Assembly: GCA_017416535.1 (NCBI GenBank)
Contig: JAFQCG010000004.1
Coordinates: 1 to 39,069 of the forward strand
Reading direction: 5' to 3'
Length of the DNA: 39,069 nucleotides
From: Bacilli bacterium
GTDB taxonomy: Bacteria; Bacillota_I; Bacilli_A; RF39; UBA660
Both the position numbers and the translations under genes were made by a program. The notes beneath the pieces are model-generated. The model was given only the letters and a program-made list of their open reading frames with translations. It was not told the origin of the DNA and did not search any database. Below are positions 1-8,764 of this stretch, in pieces (the first letter of the stretch is position 1; each line of letters begins with the position of its first letter).

Positions 1-2560
1 AATGGTGGATATGGTAAAATGGAATCTATTATATGTAAAATAGATAATATTTGTACCTTAAACGAAAATAAATTTACAAAAGAAGGATATACATTTGTAG
101 GTTGGTCGCAAGAAAAAGAAGGTATAGCAGATTTTCAAGATAAAGAAGAATTAGAAAATTTGTCTTCTAAAAGTGGCAATATTATAACTCTATATGCTAT
201 ATGGGAAGTTAATTCATATCAAATAACATTTTTAGATCATGATGAAACCATAATTCAACAAAGTGAATTAGATTATGATAGTGAAATTGTTATACCTGAA
301 GATCCGATTAGAAAAGGTTATACTTTTACAGGATGGGATAAAGAGTTATCCACAGTAAAAGAGGAATTAGTTATTACTGCTTTATATGATATTAATAGTT
401 ATGATATATCTTATCTATTAAATGGAGGAATGCTGGACGAAGCACCTCCTAATTATAATGTAGAAAGTGAAGATATAATAATTCCTTCTCCAGAGAAAAT
501 AGGTTATACATTTGTAGGATGGACAACATCAGATAATAGTGAACCAATAATAGATTATAAAATATCCACAGGTTCTGTTGATAATATAGAATTAGAAGCT
601 AATTATGATGCTAATTCATATAACTTAATATTCAATTCAAAAGATAATAACGATTCTTTAATAAAAAGAGAAGTTAAATTTGATTCTGAATATGGTGAAT
701 TACCAGAAGTTGAAAAAGATGGTTATACATTCAATGGATGGAAAAATTCTAATAATGAATATGTATCAAGTGATACTTTATATAATGTTCCTGAAGATAT
801 TAATTTATATGCTGAATGGAATTTAATTACTTATGATATTAACTATAATCTTAATGGAGGAACGCTGAACGAAGCACCTCCTAGTTATACAACTGAAAGT
901 GAAGATATAATAATACCTTCGCCAACAAAACAAGGTTATAACTTTATCGGATGGACAACATCAGATAATAATGAACCTATAATAGATTATAAAATATCCA
1001 CAGGTTCTGTTGGCAATAAAGATTTAACTGCTAATTATGAACCTATATCTTATTACATTTCTTATAATTCATCTGAAGGTCAAGGTGAAATGAAAAAACA
1101 AGAATTTATATATAATCAAACATCTAAATTAATTAAGAATCAATTTGCAAAAGAAGGATATACATTTGTAGGTTGGTCAACTTCTATTAATGGTGATGTA
1201 ATATATAAAGATGAATCAGAAATATATAATTTATCTTCTAAAGATAATGAAGTAATAACTTTATATGCTAAATGGGAAATTATAAAGTTAGATGTAAAAT
1301 ACTATGATTTGTTTGGTGCTTTATTAAAAAGTGAAACAGTTGATTATGGAAATAAATCAGTAGCACCAGAAGATCCTTTTATTGATGGTTATACTTTCAC
1401 AGGATGGAATCCATCTGTTGGTATAATAAAAGAAGATACTATATATAAAGCACAATATACTACTAATGAATATACAATTAAGTATAATCTTAATACTGGT
1501 AGCAACAATGATGCTAAAGAAATTAAATATAATGTAGAATCTGATGCAATAACATTACCGACACCAACAAGGACTGGATACACATTCTTAGGTTGGTCTG
1601 GAAGCAATGGTTTGAAACCACAATTAGAAGTAGTAATCCGTAAGGGTTCTGTTGGTAATAAAACTTATAAAGCGAATTGGACATCTAATCCTTATAAAGT
1701 AAGTTTAAATGCAAATGGTGGCGTAGTAGAAGAAGATTACATTATGATTTCTTATAATAGCTTATATGGTACTATACCATCTCCATCAAGAGTAGGTTAT
1801 ACTTTTGAAGGTTGGTATTATAACGATACATTAATAACTGAAGATAGTTTGCAAAATAAAGAATTTGATCATGAGTTGGTCGCTAAATGGAAAGTTATTA
1901 ATTATAGTATTAGTTATGAGTTGAATGGTGGTTCAGCGTCTTCTCTAGTAAATATCTATAATATTGAAACAGAAACATTTACTTTACCTATACCTACCAA
2001 AAAAGGATATAAGTTTTTAGGTTGGACAGGTTCAAATGGAACAACACCATCAACAAATGTAAATATAGTTAAAGGTAGTATTGGAGATAAATCATATACT
2101 GCAAATTGGGAAATTATTACTTATAATATTTCTTATGATTTAGGTGGTGGTTCTACATCATCATTAACTAAAACTTATAATGTAGAATTTGATACAATAA
2201 CATTACCAACACCAATAAGGACTGGATACACCTTTTTGGGATGGACAGGTTCAAATGGAACAACACCATCAACAAGTGTAAGTATAACAAAAGGTAGCAC
2301 AGGAGATAAGTCATATACAGCAAATTGGAAAGTAATACAATATGATATAACTTATAACTTAGCTGGAGGTTCAGCATCTCCATTACAAACAAGTTATAAT
2401 GTGGAAAGTAATTCATTCACATTACCAACACCAACAAGGACTGGATACACATTCTTAGGTTGGTCTGGTACTGGATTAAATTCAACATCTAAAAATGTGA
2501 CTGTAAGTAAAGGTTCAACTGGTAATAGAAGTTATACAGCAAATTGGACTGTTAATTATT
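1..2560 (+). repeat. Tandem InlB B-repeat coding array
   Basis: About twelve imperfect repeats of roughly 200-240 bp. Some stretches are nearly identical at DNA level. The segment near 80-107 recurs near 1,150-1,177. The segment near 426-560 recurs near 858-1,000. The segment near 1,558-1,606 recurs near 2,425-2,470, with a diverged copy near 2,208-2,250. The segment near 2,030-2,062 recurs near 2,248-2,280. The GYxFxGW cores are regularly spaced. This pattern fits expansion by recombination between repeats. Confidence 0.85.
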
Positions 2561-3054
2561 ATACTGTTAATTATTATGTTCAAGGTTCATTATGGGCTAC
2601 TCGTTCAGTTGCATATAATACAACACCTGAAAATCTAAACGCTCAAAGTGCATTGGATATTTACCACAAATTTAACTATTGGGAAGGTTGGGTTGATAAG
2701 ATGCCAACTAACACAGTCAATTTATATGCTAATATTACAGAGTCTTATTGTATGTTGATGACTGGACACGGACCTTATGGAAATGCTGAAGGATTGTTAA
2801 ATGTATTTAAATCTGCTGGATGGACTGGAAGGATTGAAGAAGCTCCATCTGCTCCAGGACAATATTGGGTAGTCACAGATTATACATTAACTAGAGCTCA
2901 AGCAGATATTCAAAAGGATTATATAGCAAACCATACTAATTATACTAACTATAACTTCCCATACTTATACTGGGTTGCTGTATCTTGTACTAATGGTATT
3001 GGTGATACATGGACTAGAGGAGTAGGGACTAAAAAATTTACTAGTCAATATTAA
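1..3054 (+). CDS. InlB B-repeat surface protein, 5' end outside window
   Basis: The reading frame is open from base 1 (N-G-G-Y-G-K-M...), so the gene begins upstream and the first ATG at 19 is internal. The visible part is over 1000 residues and consists of about twelve InlB B-type (Listeria-Bacteroides, Flg_new) repeats of roughly 70-80 residues, each with a G-Y-x-F-x-G-W core followed by L-x-A-x-W. The last ~130 residues (from about 2,570) are a different C-terminal domain rich in Tyr and Trp. There is no LPxTG-like motif and no C-terminal membrane helix, so any anchor must be N-terminal and unseen. Such repeats form extracellular stalks or adhesins; here the inferred role is cell-cell contact during mating. 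It is followed 10 bp later by an unknown gene with a good AAGGAG site. Confidence 0.85.
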   Translation, partial: NGGYGKMESIICKIDNICTLNENKFTKEGYTFVGWSQEKEGIADFQDKEELENLSSKSGNIITLYAIWEVNSYQITFLDHDETIIQQSELDYDSEIVIPEDPIRKGYTFTGWDKELSTVKEELVITALYDINSYDISYLLNGGMLDEAPPNYNVESEDIIIPSPEKIGYTFVGWTTSDNSEPIIDYKISTGSVDNIELEANYDANSYNLIFNSKDNNDSLIKREVKFDSEYGELPEVEKDGYTFNGWKNSNNEYVSSDTLYNVPEDINLYAEWNLITYDINYNLNGGTLNEAPPSYTTESEDIIIPSPTKQGYNFIGWTTSDNNEPIIDYKISTGSVGNKDLTANYEPISYYISYNSSEGQGEMKKQEFIYNQTSKLIKNQFAKEGYTFVGWSTSINGDVIYKDESEIYNLSSKDNEVITLYAKWEIIKLDVKYYDLFGALLKSETVDYGNKSVAPEDPFIDGYTFTGWNPSVGIIKEDTIYKAQYTTNEYTIKYNLNTGSNNDAKEIKYNVESDAITLPTPTRTGYTFLGWSGSNGLKPQLEVVIRKGSVGNKTYKANWTSNPYKVSLNANGGVVEEDYIMISYNSLYGTIPSPSRVGYTFEGWYYNDTLITEDSLQNKEFDHELVAKWKVINYSISYELNGGSASSLVNIYNIETETFTLPIPTKKGYKFLGWTGSNGTTPSTNVNIVKGSIGDKSYTANWEIITYNISYDLGGGSTSSLTKTYNVEFDTITLPTPIRTGYTFLGWTGSNGTTPSTSVSITKGSTGDKSYTANWKVIQYDITYNLAGGSASPLQTSYNVESNSFTLPTPTRTGYTFLGWSGTGLNSTSKNVTVSKGSTGNRSYTANWTVNYYTVNYYVQGSLWATRSVAYNTTPENLNAQSALDIYHKFNYWEGWVDKMPTNTVNLYANITESYCMLMTGHGPYGNAEGLLNVFKSAGWTGRIEEAPSAPGQYWVVTDYTLTRAQADIQKDYIANHTNYTNYNFPYLYWVAVSCTNGIGDTWTRGVGTKKFTSQY

Positions 3055-3064
3055 GGAGAATGAT

Positions 3065-3469
3065 ATGAGAAGAACAGAATATTTACAAAATCCAAAATAT
3101 AAAACTAAATATAGAGAATTATATAAATTAATATTTACTGCTGATATTGATGATATATCTGATTTTTCAAATTGGTTGCGTAATAGTGAAGAACAAGATA
3201 TTATAACATTAAGAAGACCATTATGGATTGTTATGGAAGTTAGTGAAATTAATAAAAGAATGTGGATTAGTCATGAATATGGTGAATTTAAAATAACCAC
3301 AGCTCAATTAGATTTAAATGTAGATAGTAAAGAGTATCATGAAAGTTATCAATGGTACTCTTTTTCTACGCAACGGGATTTGTGTAGTAAATTAAGAGAA
3401 TTGTTAGAACCTTGTTTAGAAGTAAAAAAAGAAGAGATTGAAAAAGATATAGTTGATGACATGTATTAG
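3065..3469 (+). CDS. Unknown small protein, one copy of a domain repeated in the next gene
   Basis: I do not recognise the family. The protein is 134 residues, soluble-looking and without a signal peptide. Its N-terminal segment (YRELYKLIFTADIDDISDF) and C-terminal segment (F-x-T-x-x-x-L-C-x-K-L-R-E-L-L-E-P-C-L) match both halves of the protein encoded at 3,487-4,227, so the two genes share an ancestor. It starts 10 bp after the surface-protein gene with an AAGGAG site. No function is proposed. Confidence 0.7.
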   Translation: MRRTEYLQNPKYKTKYRELYKLIFTADIDDISDFSNWLRNSEEQDIITLRRPLWIVMEVSEINKRMWISHEYGEFKITTAQLDLNVDSKEYHESYQWYSFSTQRDLCSKLRELLEPCLEVKKEEIEKDIVDDMY

Positions 3470-3486
3470 AGTATGGAGGAATAATT

Positions 3487-4227
3487 GTGATAAGATTAAA
3501 AGAATTGAAAAAGAAAGAATATAATCCAAAGTTTGAAGAATTGTTTTATTTTTTATATAGTGTAGATATTGATCATATTATGGATTTTGAAAGGTATGAA
3601 AAAGATGGAAAATTAAATGTTGAAATAGTAATACATGGTATGAAAGAAAAAATCAGAATCATGCAATTTAATAAAGATTATACAATAATCGTTGACTATG
3701 TTGAAAGAAACAACAAAGGTGAATGTATATATCAAAAAGTAGAATATTTTACATTTAAAACAATCCCAGAGATAGTAATAAAACTAAAAGAATTGTTATC
3801 TAAACTTTCAGATATAATCGTAATAGAATATGATAAAAGACCATATAAAGCAATTTATGAGCTCGTAGAACACGCTAAGATGGCATTAATAGCAGATGAT
3901 TCTTCTTGGTTTAAAGATAAGGGACTGAAAAGACTTTCATTAACATTGGCAGATAATAAACTTAATAAAATAATATTTGTATCTCATGATAAGTATTATG
4001 ATTCTGGATATTATGAAATTTCATATCGTGATTACTTAGAAGAAGAGAAAAAAGATGATAAATGGTCATATTATGACTATTTTAAAAAGTTTCAATTTAA
4101 AACAGAGGAAGAATTATGTGAAAAGTTAAAAGAACTTATAGAACCGTGTTTAAGAAAAAGAAGAGTCCGTAAAATAGGATATAAATATAACGGTATTCTA
4201 AAAGAAATGGCAAAACATGAAGGGTGA
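3487..4227 (+). CDS. Unknown protein with two copies of the domain in the preceding gene
   Basis: 246 residues starting at GTG, with GGAGG about 7 bp upstream. The first half opens with FEELFYFLYSVDIDHIMDF and ends near FKTIPEIVIKLKELLSKL. The second half contains W-F-K-D-K-G and ends with FKTEEELCEKLKELIEPCL. Both match the 134-residue neighbour, so this looks like a fusion of two copies of one roughly 110-130 residue domain. There are no membrane segments or recognisable catalytic motifs. Function unknown. Confidence 0.7.
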   Translation: MIRLKELKKKEYNPKFEELFYFLYSVDIDHIMDFERYEKDGKLNVEIVIHGMKEKIRIMQFNKDYTIIVDYVERNNKGECIYQKVEYFTFKTIPEIVIKLKELLSKLSDIIVIEYDKRPYKAIYELVEHAKMALIADDSSWFKDKGLKRLSLTLADNKLNKIIFVSHDKYYDSGYYEISYRDYLEEEKKDDKWSYYDYFKKFQFKTEEELCEKLKELIEPCLRKRRVRKIGYKYNGILKEMAKHEG

Positions 4228-4232
4228 TTTAT

Positions 4233-4364
4233 ATGGTTAAAGCAATATTAATTTTTTTATTAGTTATATTTATTTTGTTTCTTTTAATATTTTTATATTC
4301 TTGTTGTGTAATATCTAGTAGATGTTCAAGAGAGGAGGAAAGGCGTAGTGAATTTTACAAATGA
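4233..4364 (+). CDS. Small single-pass membrane protein
   Basis: A 43-residue reading frame starting at ATG 4,233, only 3 bp after the preceding stop. Residues 3-22 are almost purely hydrophobic (AILIFLLVIFILFLLIFLY), followed by two Cys and a basic/acidic cytoplasmic-type tail (SSRCSREEERRSEF). Its last 17 bp overlap the start of the next gene, and that gene's GAGGAGG site lies inside it, which suggests translational coupling. It has only a weak ribosome site of its own. It is plausible as a real small membrane protein, but could be a chance frame in a spacer. Confidence 0.45.
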   Translation: MVKAILIFLLVIFILFLLIFLYSCCVISSRCSREEERRSEFYK

Positions 4365-4773
4365 ATGGATAGAAGAAAAAATATTAAAAAAGCCATCAAA
4401 TAAAAACTACGAAGATTATCCAAATCAAATGAGAAAAGAATTAGAAATACAGGCAAAGAAATTTGATTTTGAAATATTTTCATATACCAAAGACCATTAT
4501 TTGATGTCAGCAATATTAAAAGACAAAACTGAAGATAGATTTATATCTGTAATGACAAGAGAATTATCATGTTTTAAAGATCGTATGTATAGAGGTGTGG
4601 AAATTCGTTATATGAAAAATTCTAAAATGGTAAGTAGAACAGTTGTCACAAGTGTTTCTTGGAATGAAATAGGTATAACAGCTAGAAGATTGATTGAATG
4701 TAGAAAGAATTTAGAAAATCGCAATAGAGAAGAAAAACTACAAAAGAAATTAGAAGAGGAATTAGAAAGGTAA
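4348..4773 (+). CDS. Unknown protein with acidic C-terminal tail
   Basis: 141 residues starting at GTG 4,348 behind a strong GAGGAGG. No known domain was recognised. The middle has a basic, beta-rich stretch (RGVEIRYMKNSKMVSRTVV) and the C-terminus is a charged helix ending E-E-E-L-E-R, the acidic tail seen on many proteins of this element. It is the last gene before the first copy of the module-border palindrome. Confidence 0.65.
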   Translation: MNFTNEWIEEKILKKPSNKNYEDYPNQMRKELEIQAKKFDFEIFSYTKDHYLMSAILKDKTEDRFISVMTRELSCFKDRMYRGVEIRYMKNSKMVSRTVVTSVSWNEIGITARRLIECRKNLENRNREEKLQKKLEEELER

Positions 4774-4790
4774 TATTTTTTTAAAATCAT

Positions 4791-4808
4791 TGTTTACTAG
4801 TATAAACA
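4791..4808. promoter_or_regulatory. Module-border palindrome, copy 1
   Basis: TGTTTAC-TAGT-ATAAACA, 7-bp arms with one mismatch and a 4-bp centre, ending 14 bp before the ATG at 4,823. It is preceded by a T-tract (TATTTTTTTAAAATCAT) and followed by a GGAG site. Copies 2-4 lie at 12,074, 19,578 and 24,778 in the same arrangement. It is probably an operator overlapping a promoter. An RNA hairpin is the alternative. Confidence 0.75.
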
Positions 4809-4822
4809 CAGAAAGGAGAATT

Positions 4823-5698
4823 ATGAGGAATCATATTGAAATAGTAAAGAACAATAAAAAAATAAAAGTATTTGGGAATCAAGCTACTATTGATAGAGCT
4901 ATTTCATTAATTGAAGATTTAGAATTAACAGGAATAGAATCAAAGGATAGATTAATAATACAAAGATGTATAGATGATAACAAAATAGGTGCAACAATTT
5001 TATATGATGGCAATACAGTTTATTCTTTCAACAAAATAGTGGATAAATATAAAAAATTACAAAAAAAGAATGACCTTTATTATTTATCCAATGACCTGTA
5101 TGAGTTCTTTATGAATGCTTGTGGTGATATAGCTCATTATGATATAACTGGATATGCTTATTATTATGATAATAGTTTTAGAAAATTAGAAAATACTTTT
5201 TTAAAGAATTGTAGATGCAATGATAGATTTTCAGATGTAAAAAGAATCTTTAAAAAATTACAAATTGGACAGTATTATGAAGAACGAAACAAAATTGATC
5301 TTAACAAGTTAAATAAAAAAGATATAAAAAAACTTATTGAACAATGTGGTTGGGAGGTTTCGATTTCAAATGCAGACATTTGGCAATTATCAGTAAATAT
5401 TAATCCAGAAATAAGATTCCGTTTTGAATTAGATGCTAAATCTTATACTTCAAGCGATATAATTTTTAGTTTAATAAAGTATTGTGTTAAATTTGATGCT
5501 GATGAATATATTGAACTTCTTGTAAATGAAAGAAAGGATAATAATTATCCATCAGTTAGAAGTATTGTGAATAATACTGATATAATTTGTTCTAAAATGA
5601 AACAGTTTGCTACTGATCTAGTATACTATGGAAGAATTGCAGCACAGAATTTGATTGAAAAAGAAGAAGTTGATTTAGAAATAGAAATGGAAAGGTAG
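4823..5698 (+). CDS. Unknown protein, first gene of the primase module
   Basis: 291 residues. The ATG at 4,823 is chosen over an in-frame TTG at 4,790 because AAAGGAG sits 6 bp upstream and the TTG would overlap the conserved palindrome. There are no membrane helices and no recognised family; the sequence is Asp/Asn/Lys/Tyr-rich with scattered Cys (N-C-R-C-N-D near residue 130). It ends with the acidic tail D-L-E-I-E-M-E-R. The stop is followed immediately by the primase frame, so the two are probably co-translated. Position suggests a role in replication or transfer, but this is only inference. Confidence 0.65.
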   Translation: MRNHIEIVKNNKKIKVFGNQATIDRAISLIEDLELTGIESKDRLIIQRCIDDNKIGATILYDGNTVYSFNKIVDKYKKLQKKNDLYYLSNDLYEFFMNACGDIAHYDITGYAYYYDNSFRKLENTFLKNCRCNDRFSDVKRIFKKLQIGQYYEERNKIDLNKLNKKDIKKLIEQCGWEVSISNADIWQLSVNINPEIRFRFELDAKSYTSSDIIFSLIKYCVKFDADEYIELLVNERKDNNYPSVRSIVNNTDIICSKMKQFATDLVYYGRIAAQNLIEKEEVDLEIEMER

Positions 5699-5701
5699 GC
5701 G

Positions 5702-8700
5702 ATAGATATTAGTCTATATAGTGAAGTATTAAAACAAGCAAGTATTGTAGATGTATTGAACTATTATGGATTAAAATTAAATCATAATAAATGTTTATGT
5801 CCTTTTCATAATGATAATAATCCTAGTATGGTTGTTAATCATAAAAAGAATATAGCAACTTGTTTTGCTTGTGGTACTGGTGGAAATGCTATTTCTTTTG
5901 TACAAAAGTATGAAAAGATTGTTAATAACAATGATATTTCAGTTAATGAAGCAATAACTAAAGTTGTATCAGAGATTTGTCATTTAAATATAAATGTATC
6001 TCATTTAAAAAATAATAAATATAATAATAAGTATTTTGTATCTTCAAGAAGGTATACCGAAGAAGAACAAAGACTTTTACAGTTAAATGAAAAATTAAAT
6101 AAATTATTTAGTTATAATTTAAGTGTATCTAAAGAACCTAAGGAGTATTTATATAAAAGAAAATTAACAGATAAAGATATGAAAGATGTTAGTATGGGAT
6201 TTGCTCCTAAAGGTCAATTATTAAAAATATCTGAAAATAATGAAAATTATCCTCGTGAAGATTTAATTAAGTTAGGGTATTTAAGAGAAAATGACTATGG
6301 TGATTTATACGAAACTTTTTCTGATAGGATTATGATTCCTATTCATGATGAAAAAGGAAATATAGTCACTTTCTGTGGTCGGACTATTAAAGAAGAAACA
6401 CCAAAGTATCTGCATACACCTGAAACTAAGATATTTCAAAAGAAAGAATTGTTATATAATTTCTCTAGTGCAAAGCCATTAGCATATAATAATGAATTGA
6501 TTTTAGTAGAAGGTTATATGGATGTTGTAGGTGCTAAAAAAGTAGGATATGAAAATGTAGCAGCACTTATGGGTACAGCACTTACTCCAGAGCATATAAA
6601 ATTAATCAAGAATAACCGTTCAACAATTACATTAGCATTAGATAATGATTTTGATAAACAAGAAAATATTGGTAGAACAAAAATGCTTCAACACATTCCT
6701 GTATTATTAAGTGAAGGATTTAAAGTTGATGTAATAGATTTTTCTAAAATAGGCGATTATAAAGATTTTGGTGTTTTAGGAGAAAATGAAATACCCTATA
6801 TGGAAGTACAGAAAGCAAAAACTTCTGGTTTTTCTTATTTGTTAGATTATAAATATTTTAATGGACTAGATTTAAATGTTGAAAACATTTCACTTGTATA
6901 CAAACAATTAAAGCAAGATAAGATTATCAATAATACGTATGATGAATCTCTTTTTAAAGAATATTTATTAGATAGAACAGAATATTATAAAAAAGAGTTA
7001 GATGAAATACTTTATCCTAAAAGAATAGTAGAAAAAGAAAATGCTTTAAGTAAGTTTAACTCAAAAGCAATGAGCAATTTTCTTTATTCAGAATTAAAAT
7101 TACAAATAGATAAAATGGATGATATTGTTTTATCTTCTTATTATTCTAGTTTTAAAAATTCTGTTGAAAGTAGATTAGTATCTATATTTAATAAAGATCC
7201 TGAAATGTATTTAGATTACAATAATTCAACATTAAATACTAAACTTTTATTAAATGAATTTTTAAAAGATAATAAAGAATATTCGGATTTTGAAACTCTT
7301 AATCGTTTTAAATATACCAATGTATTTGATAAAACTTATATAAAAAATTCTAATGGAAGTGCAATGATAAGATTAAAGGACAATCAAAAACAAATGGTAA
7401 TAGACCAATATGAAAATAGTTTGTCTGATGAATCTAAATTAGCGTTAGAAGAAGTAGAAGAATTATATATTATAAATAGTATTGAAGACCTTGATGGTAT
7501 TTTAAATTATGATAATAATACTCTCCATATTATAAAAGATAGTTTAAAGGATAGAATGTTTTTAAATAAAGATAAAATGGAATTTTTTAAATATGGTAAT
7601 CTTTTTCCTAGCATCAATAAAGAATTTATAGATGATAAGTTTAAAGGTTCAACTGGTAATTTTAAAACTATTTTATTTTATAATAATTTAGATAATAAAT
7701 TAAATATTGATAAAACTAATGTTATATCTGAAAAAGAGTTAAAAAAAATTGAAGATTCTAAATCTAAAGAACAAAGTATTTCAAAAGAAACTATTATTAA
7801 ACAAGATTATGAATTTTCTATTAATAAGATGTTATTAGTAGAAGAAAAAGAAACTGATACACATTATTTTGTAAGAATACCATTTACTGGTGCTAAAGAA
7901 TATTTTTATATACCAAAAAGTGAATGTTTGAAATCAGATAATGGTGATACTATTTTTACAAAATTAAAATATGGACAATCTTATCCAATTTATAATTTAG
8001 AGGGTGAATATGTAAGTACCAAAAGTTTTGATGAATTAAAAGAAAATTGGGAAGATAAAACTAAAAAAAACGCAAAAGTAGTAAAAACTAACGAAGAAAT
8101 AACATCAATACCAAAAGAAGATGATATTTTATATGATAATAGTTATATCTCAAAATATAAAGAACCTATCTGTAAAATTTATCATTCTAAAATTTATTTA
8201 GAAACAGAAAAAGGTTTTTATATTAAAACTGAAGATCCGAATACATTGTTATTTGCTATAAAGAAAATATGTAATTGGACAGATAACAAGAGTTATTTAA
8301 TAATAGCTCCACGTAAGGGATTATTTAATAGTGGTATTTCAAAATATAGATTAACTGGATTCAAGAAAGACTATGAAGGAAAGTTATCTTTTTCCGAAAT
8401 CAGTAAATATGTTAAGGTGTTTACACCTAGTAATTTAAAGAATAAAGAAGTATTTGTTTTAGAAGTACCAAAATCAAAATGTAGTTTCAAATCTAATTAT
8501 ATAAAAATACCATTAGTTGTAGATGATATAGAAGGATATATTGAAGTTAATATAGTAAAGAGTAAGATTGGTAAGGAAAAGGTAGTATTAGAATTTTTAA
8601 AAGATGAACAAATTGGATTCCATAACATTAATGATGAATATATTAATCATTATACTAGTTCTAAAATTATAGATAGTTATAATGAAATGTTAAAAAGTAA

Positions 8701-8764
8701 AATAATTCAATTTCCTAGTTCTAAAGAAGTAGTTTATGATGTACCAGAAAAGGAGGCAGCATAA
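5702..8764 (+). CDS. DNA primase (CHC2 zinc finger + TOPRIM), probable non-canonical start
   Basis: About 1020 residues. The N-terminus has a CHC2 zinc finger (C-P-F-H ... C-F-A-C), followed by a DnaG-type catalytic core with TOPRIM motifs near 6,505-6,660 (V-E-G-Y-M-D-V and A-L-D-N-D-x-D). The long C-terminal half has no helicase motifs; at about 7,829-8,050 it shares a motif with the relaxase C-terminus (R-I-P-[FY] ... Y-x-Y-[IV]-P-K-S). The first standard in-frame start is TTG at 5,756, which would remove a conserved-looking helix (LYSEVLKQASIVDVLNYYG). The frame is open back to 5,699, and ATA 5,702 or ATT 5,708 fits behind AAAGG. It likely primes the complementary strand in donor or recipient. 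Confidence 0.85.
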   Translation: MDISLYSEVLKQASIVDVLNYYGLKLNHNKCLCPFHNDNNPSMVVNHKKNIATCFACGTGGNAISFVQKYEKIVNNNDISVNEAITKVVSEICHLNINVSHLKNNKYNNKYFVSSRRYTEEEQRLLQLNEKLNKLFSYNLSVSKEPKEYLYKRKLTDKDMKDVSMGFAPKGQLLKISENNENYPREDLIKLGYLRENDYGDLYETFSDRIMIPIHDEKGNIVTFCGRTIKEETPKYLHTPETKIFQKKELLYNFSSAKPLAYNNELILVEGYMDVVGAKKVGYENVAALMGTALTPEHIKLIKNNRSTITLALDNDFDKQENIGRTKMLQHIPVLLSEGFKVDVIDFSKIGDYKDFGVLGENEIPYMEVQKAKTSGFSYLLDYKYFNGLDLNVENISLVYKQLKQDKIINNTYDESLFKEYLLDRTEYYKKELDEILYPKRIVEKENALSKFNSKAMSNFLYSELKLQIDKMDDIVLSSYYSSFKNSVESRLVSIFNKDPEMYLDYNNSTLNTKLLLNEFLKDNKEYSDFETLNRFKYTNVFDKTYIKNSNGSAMIRLKDNQKQMVIDQYENSLSDESKLALEEVEELYIINSIEDLDGILNYDNNTLHIIKDSLKDRMFLNKDKMEFFKYGNLFPSINKEFIDDKFKGSTGNFKTILFYNNLDNKLNIDKTNVISEKELKKIEDSKSKEQSISKETIIKQDYEFSINKMLLVEEKETDTHYFVRIPFTGAKEYFYIPKSECLKSDNGDTIFTKLKYGQSYPIYNLEGEYVSTKSFDELKENWEDKTKKNAKVVKTNEEITSIPKEDDILYDNSYISKYKEPICKIYHSKIYLETEKGFYIKTEDPNTLLFAIKKICNWTDNKSYLIIAPRKGLFNSGISKYRLTGFKKDYEGKLSFSEISKYVKVFTPSNLKNKEVFVLEVPKSKCSFKSNYIKIPLVVDDIEGYIEVNIVKSKIGKEKVVLEFLKDEQIGFHNINDEYINHYTSSKIIDSYNEMLKSKIIQFPSSKEVVYDVPEKEAA

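Noticed and set aside
1-3054. LPxTG-type anchor on the large repeat protein
   Set aside because: The C-terminus has neither a sorting motif nor a hydrophobic helix with a basic tail.
5756-8764. TTG at 5,756 as the primase start
   Set aside because: It would remove conserved-looking helix residues (LYSEVLKQASIVDV) that are open in frame upstream, and no ribosome site precedes it.
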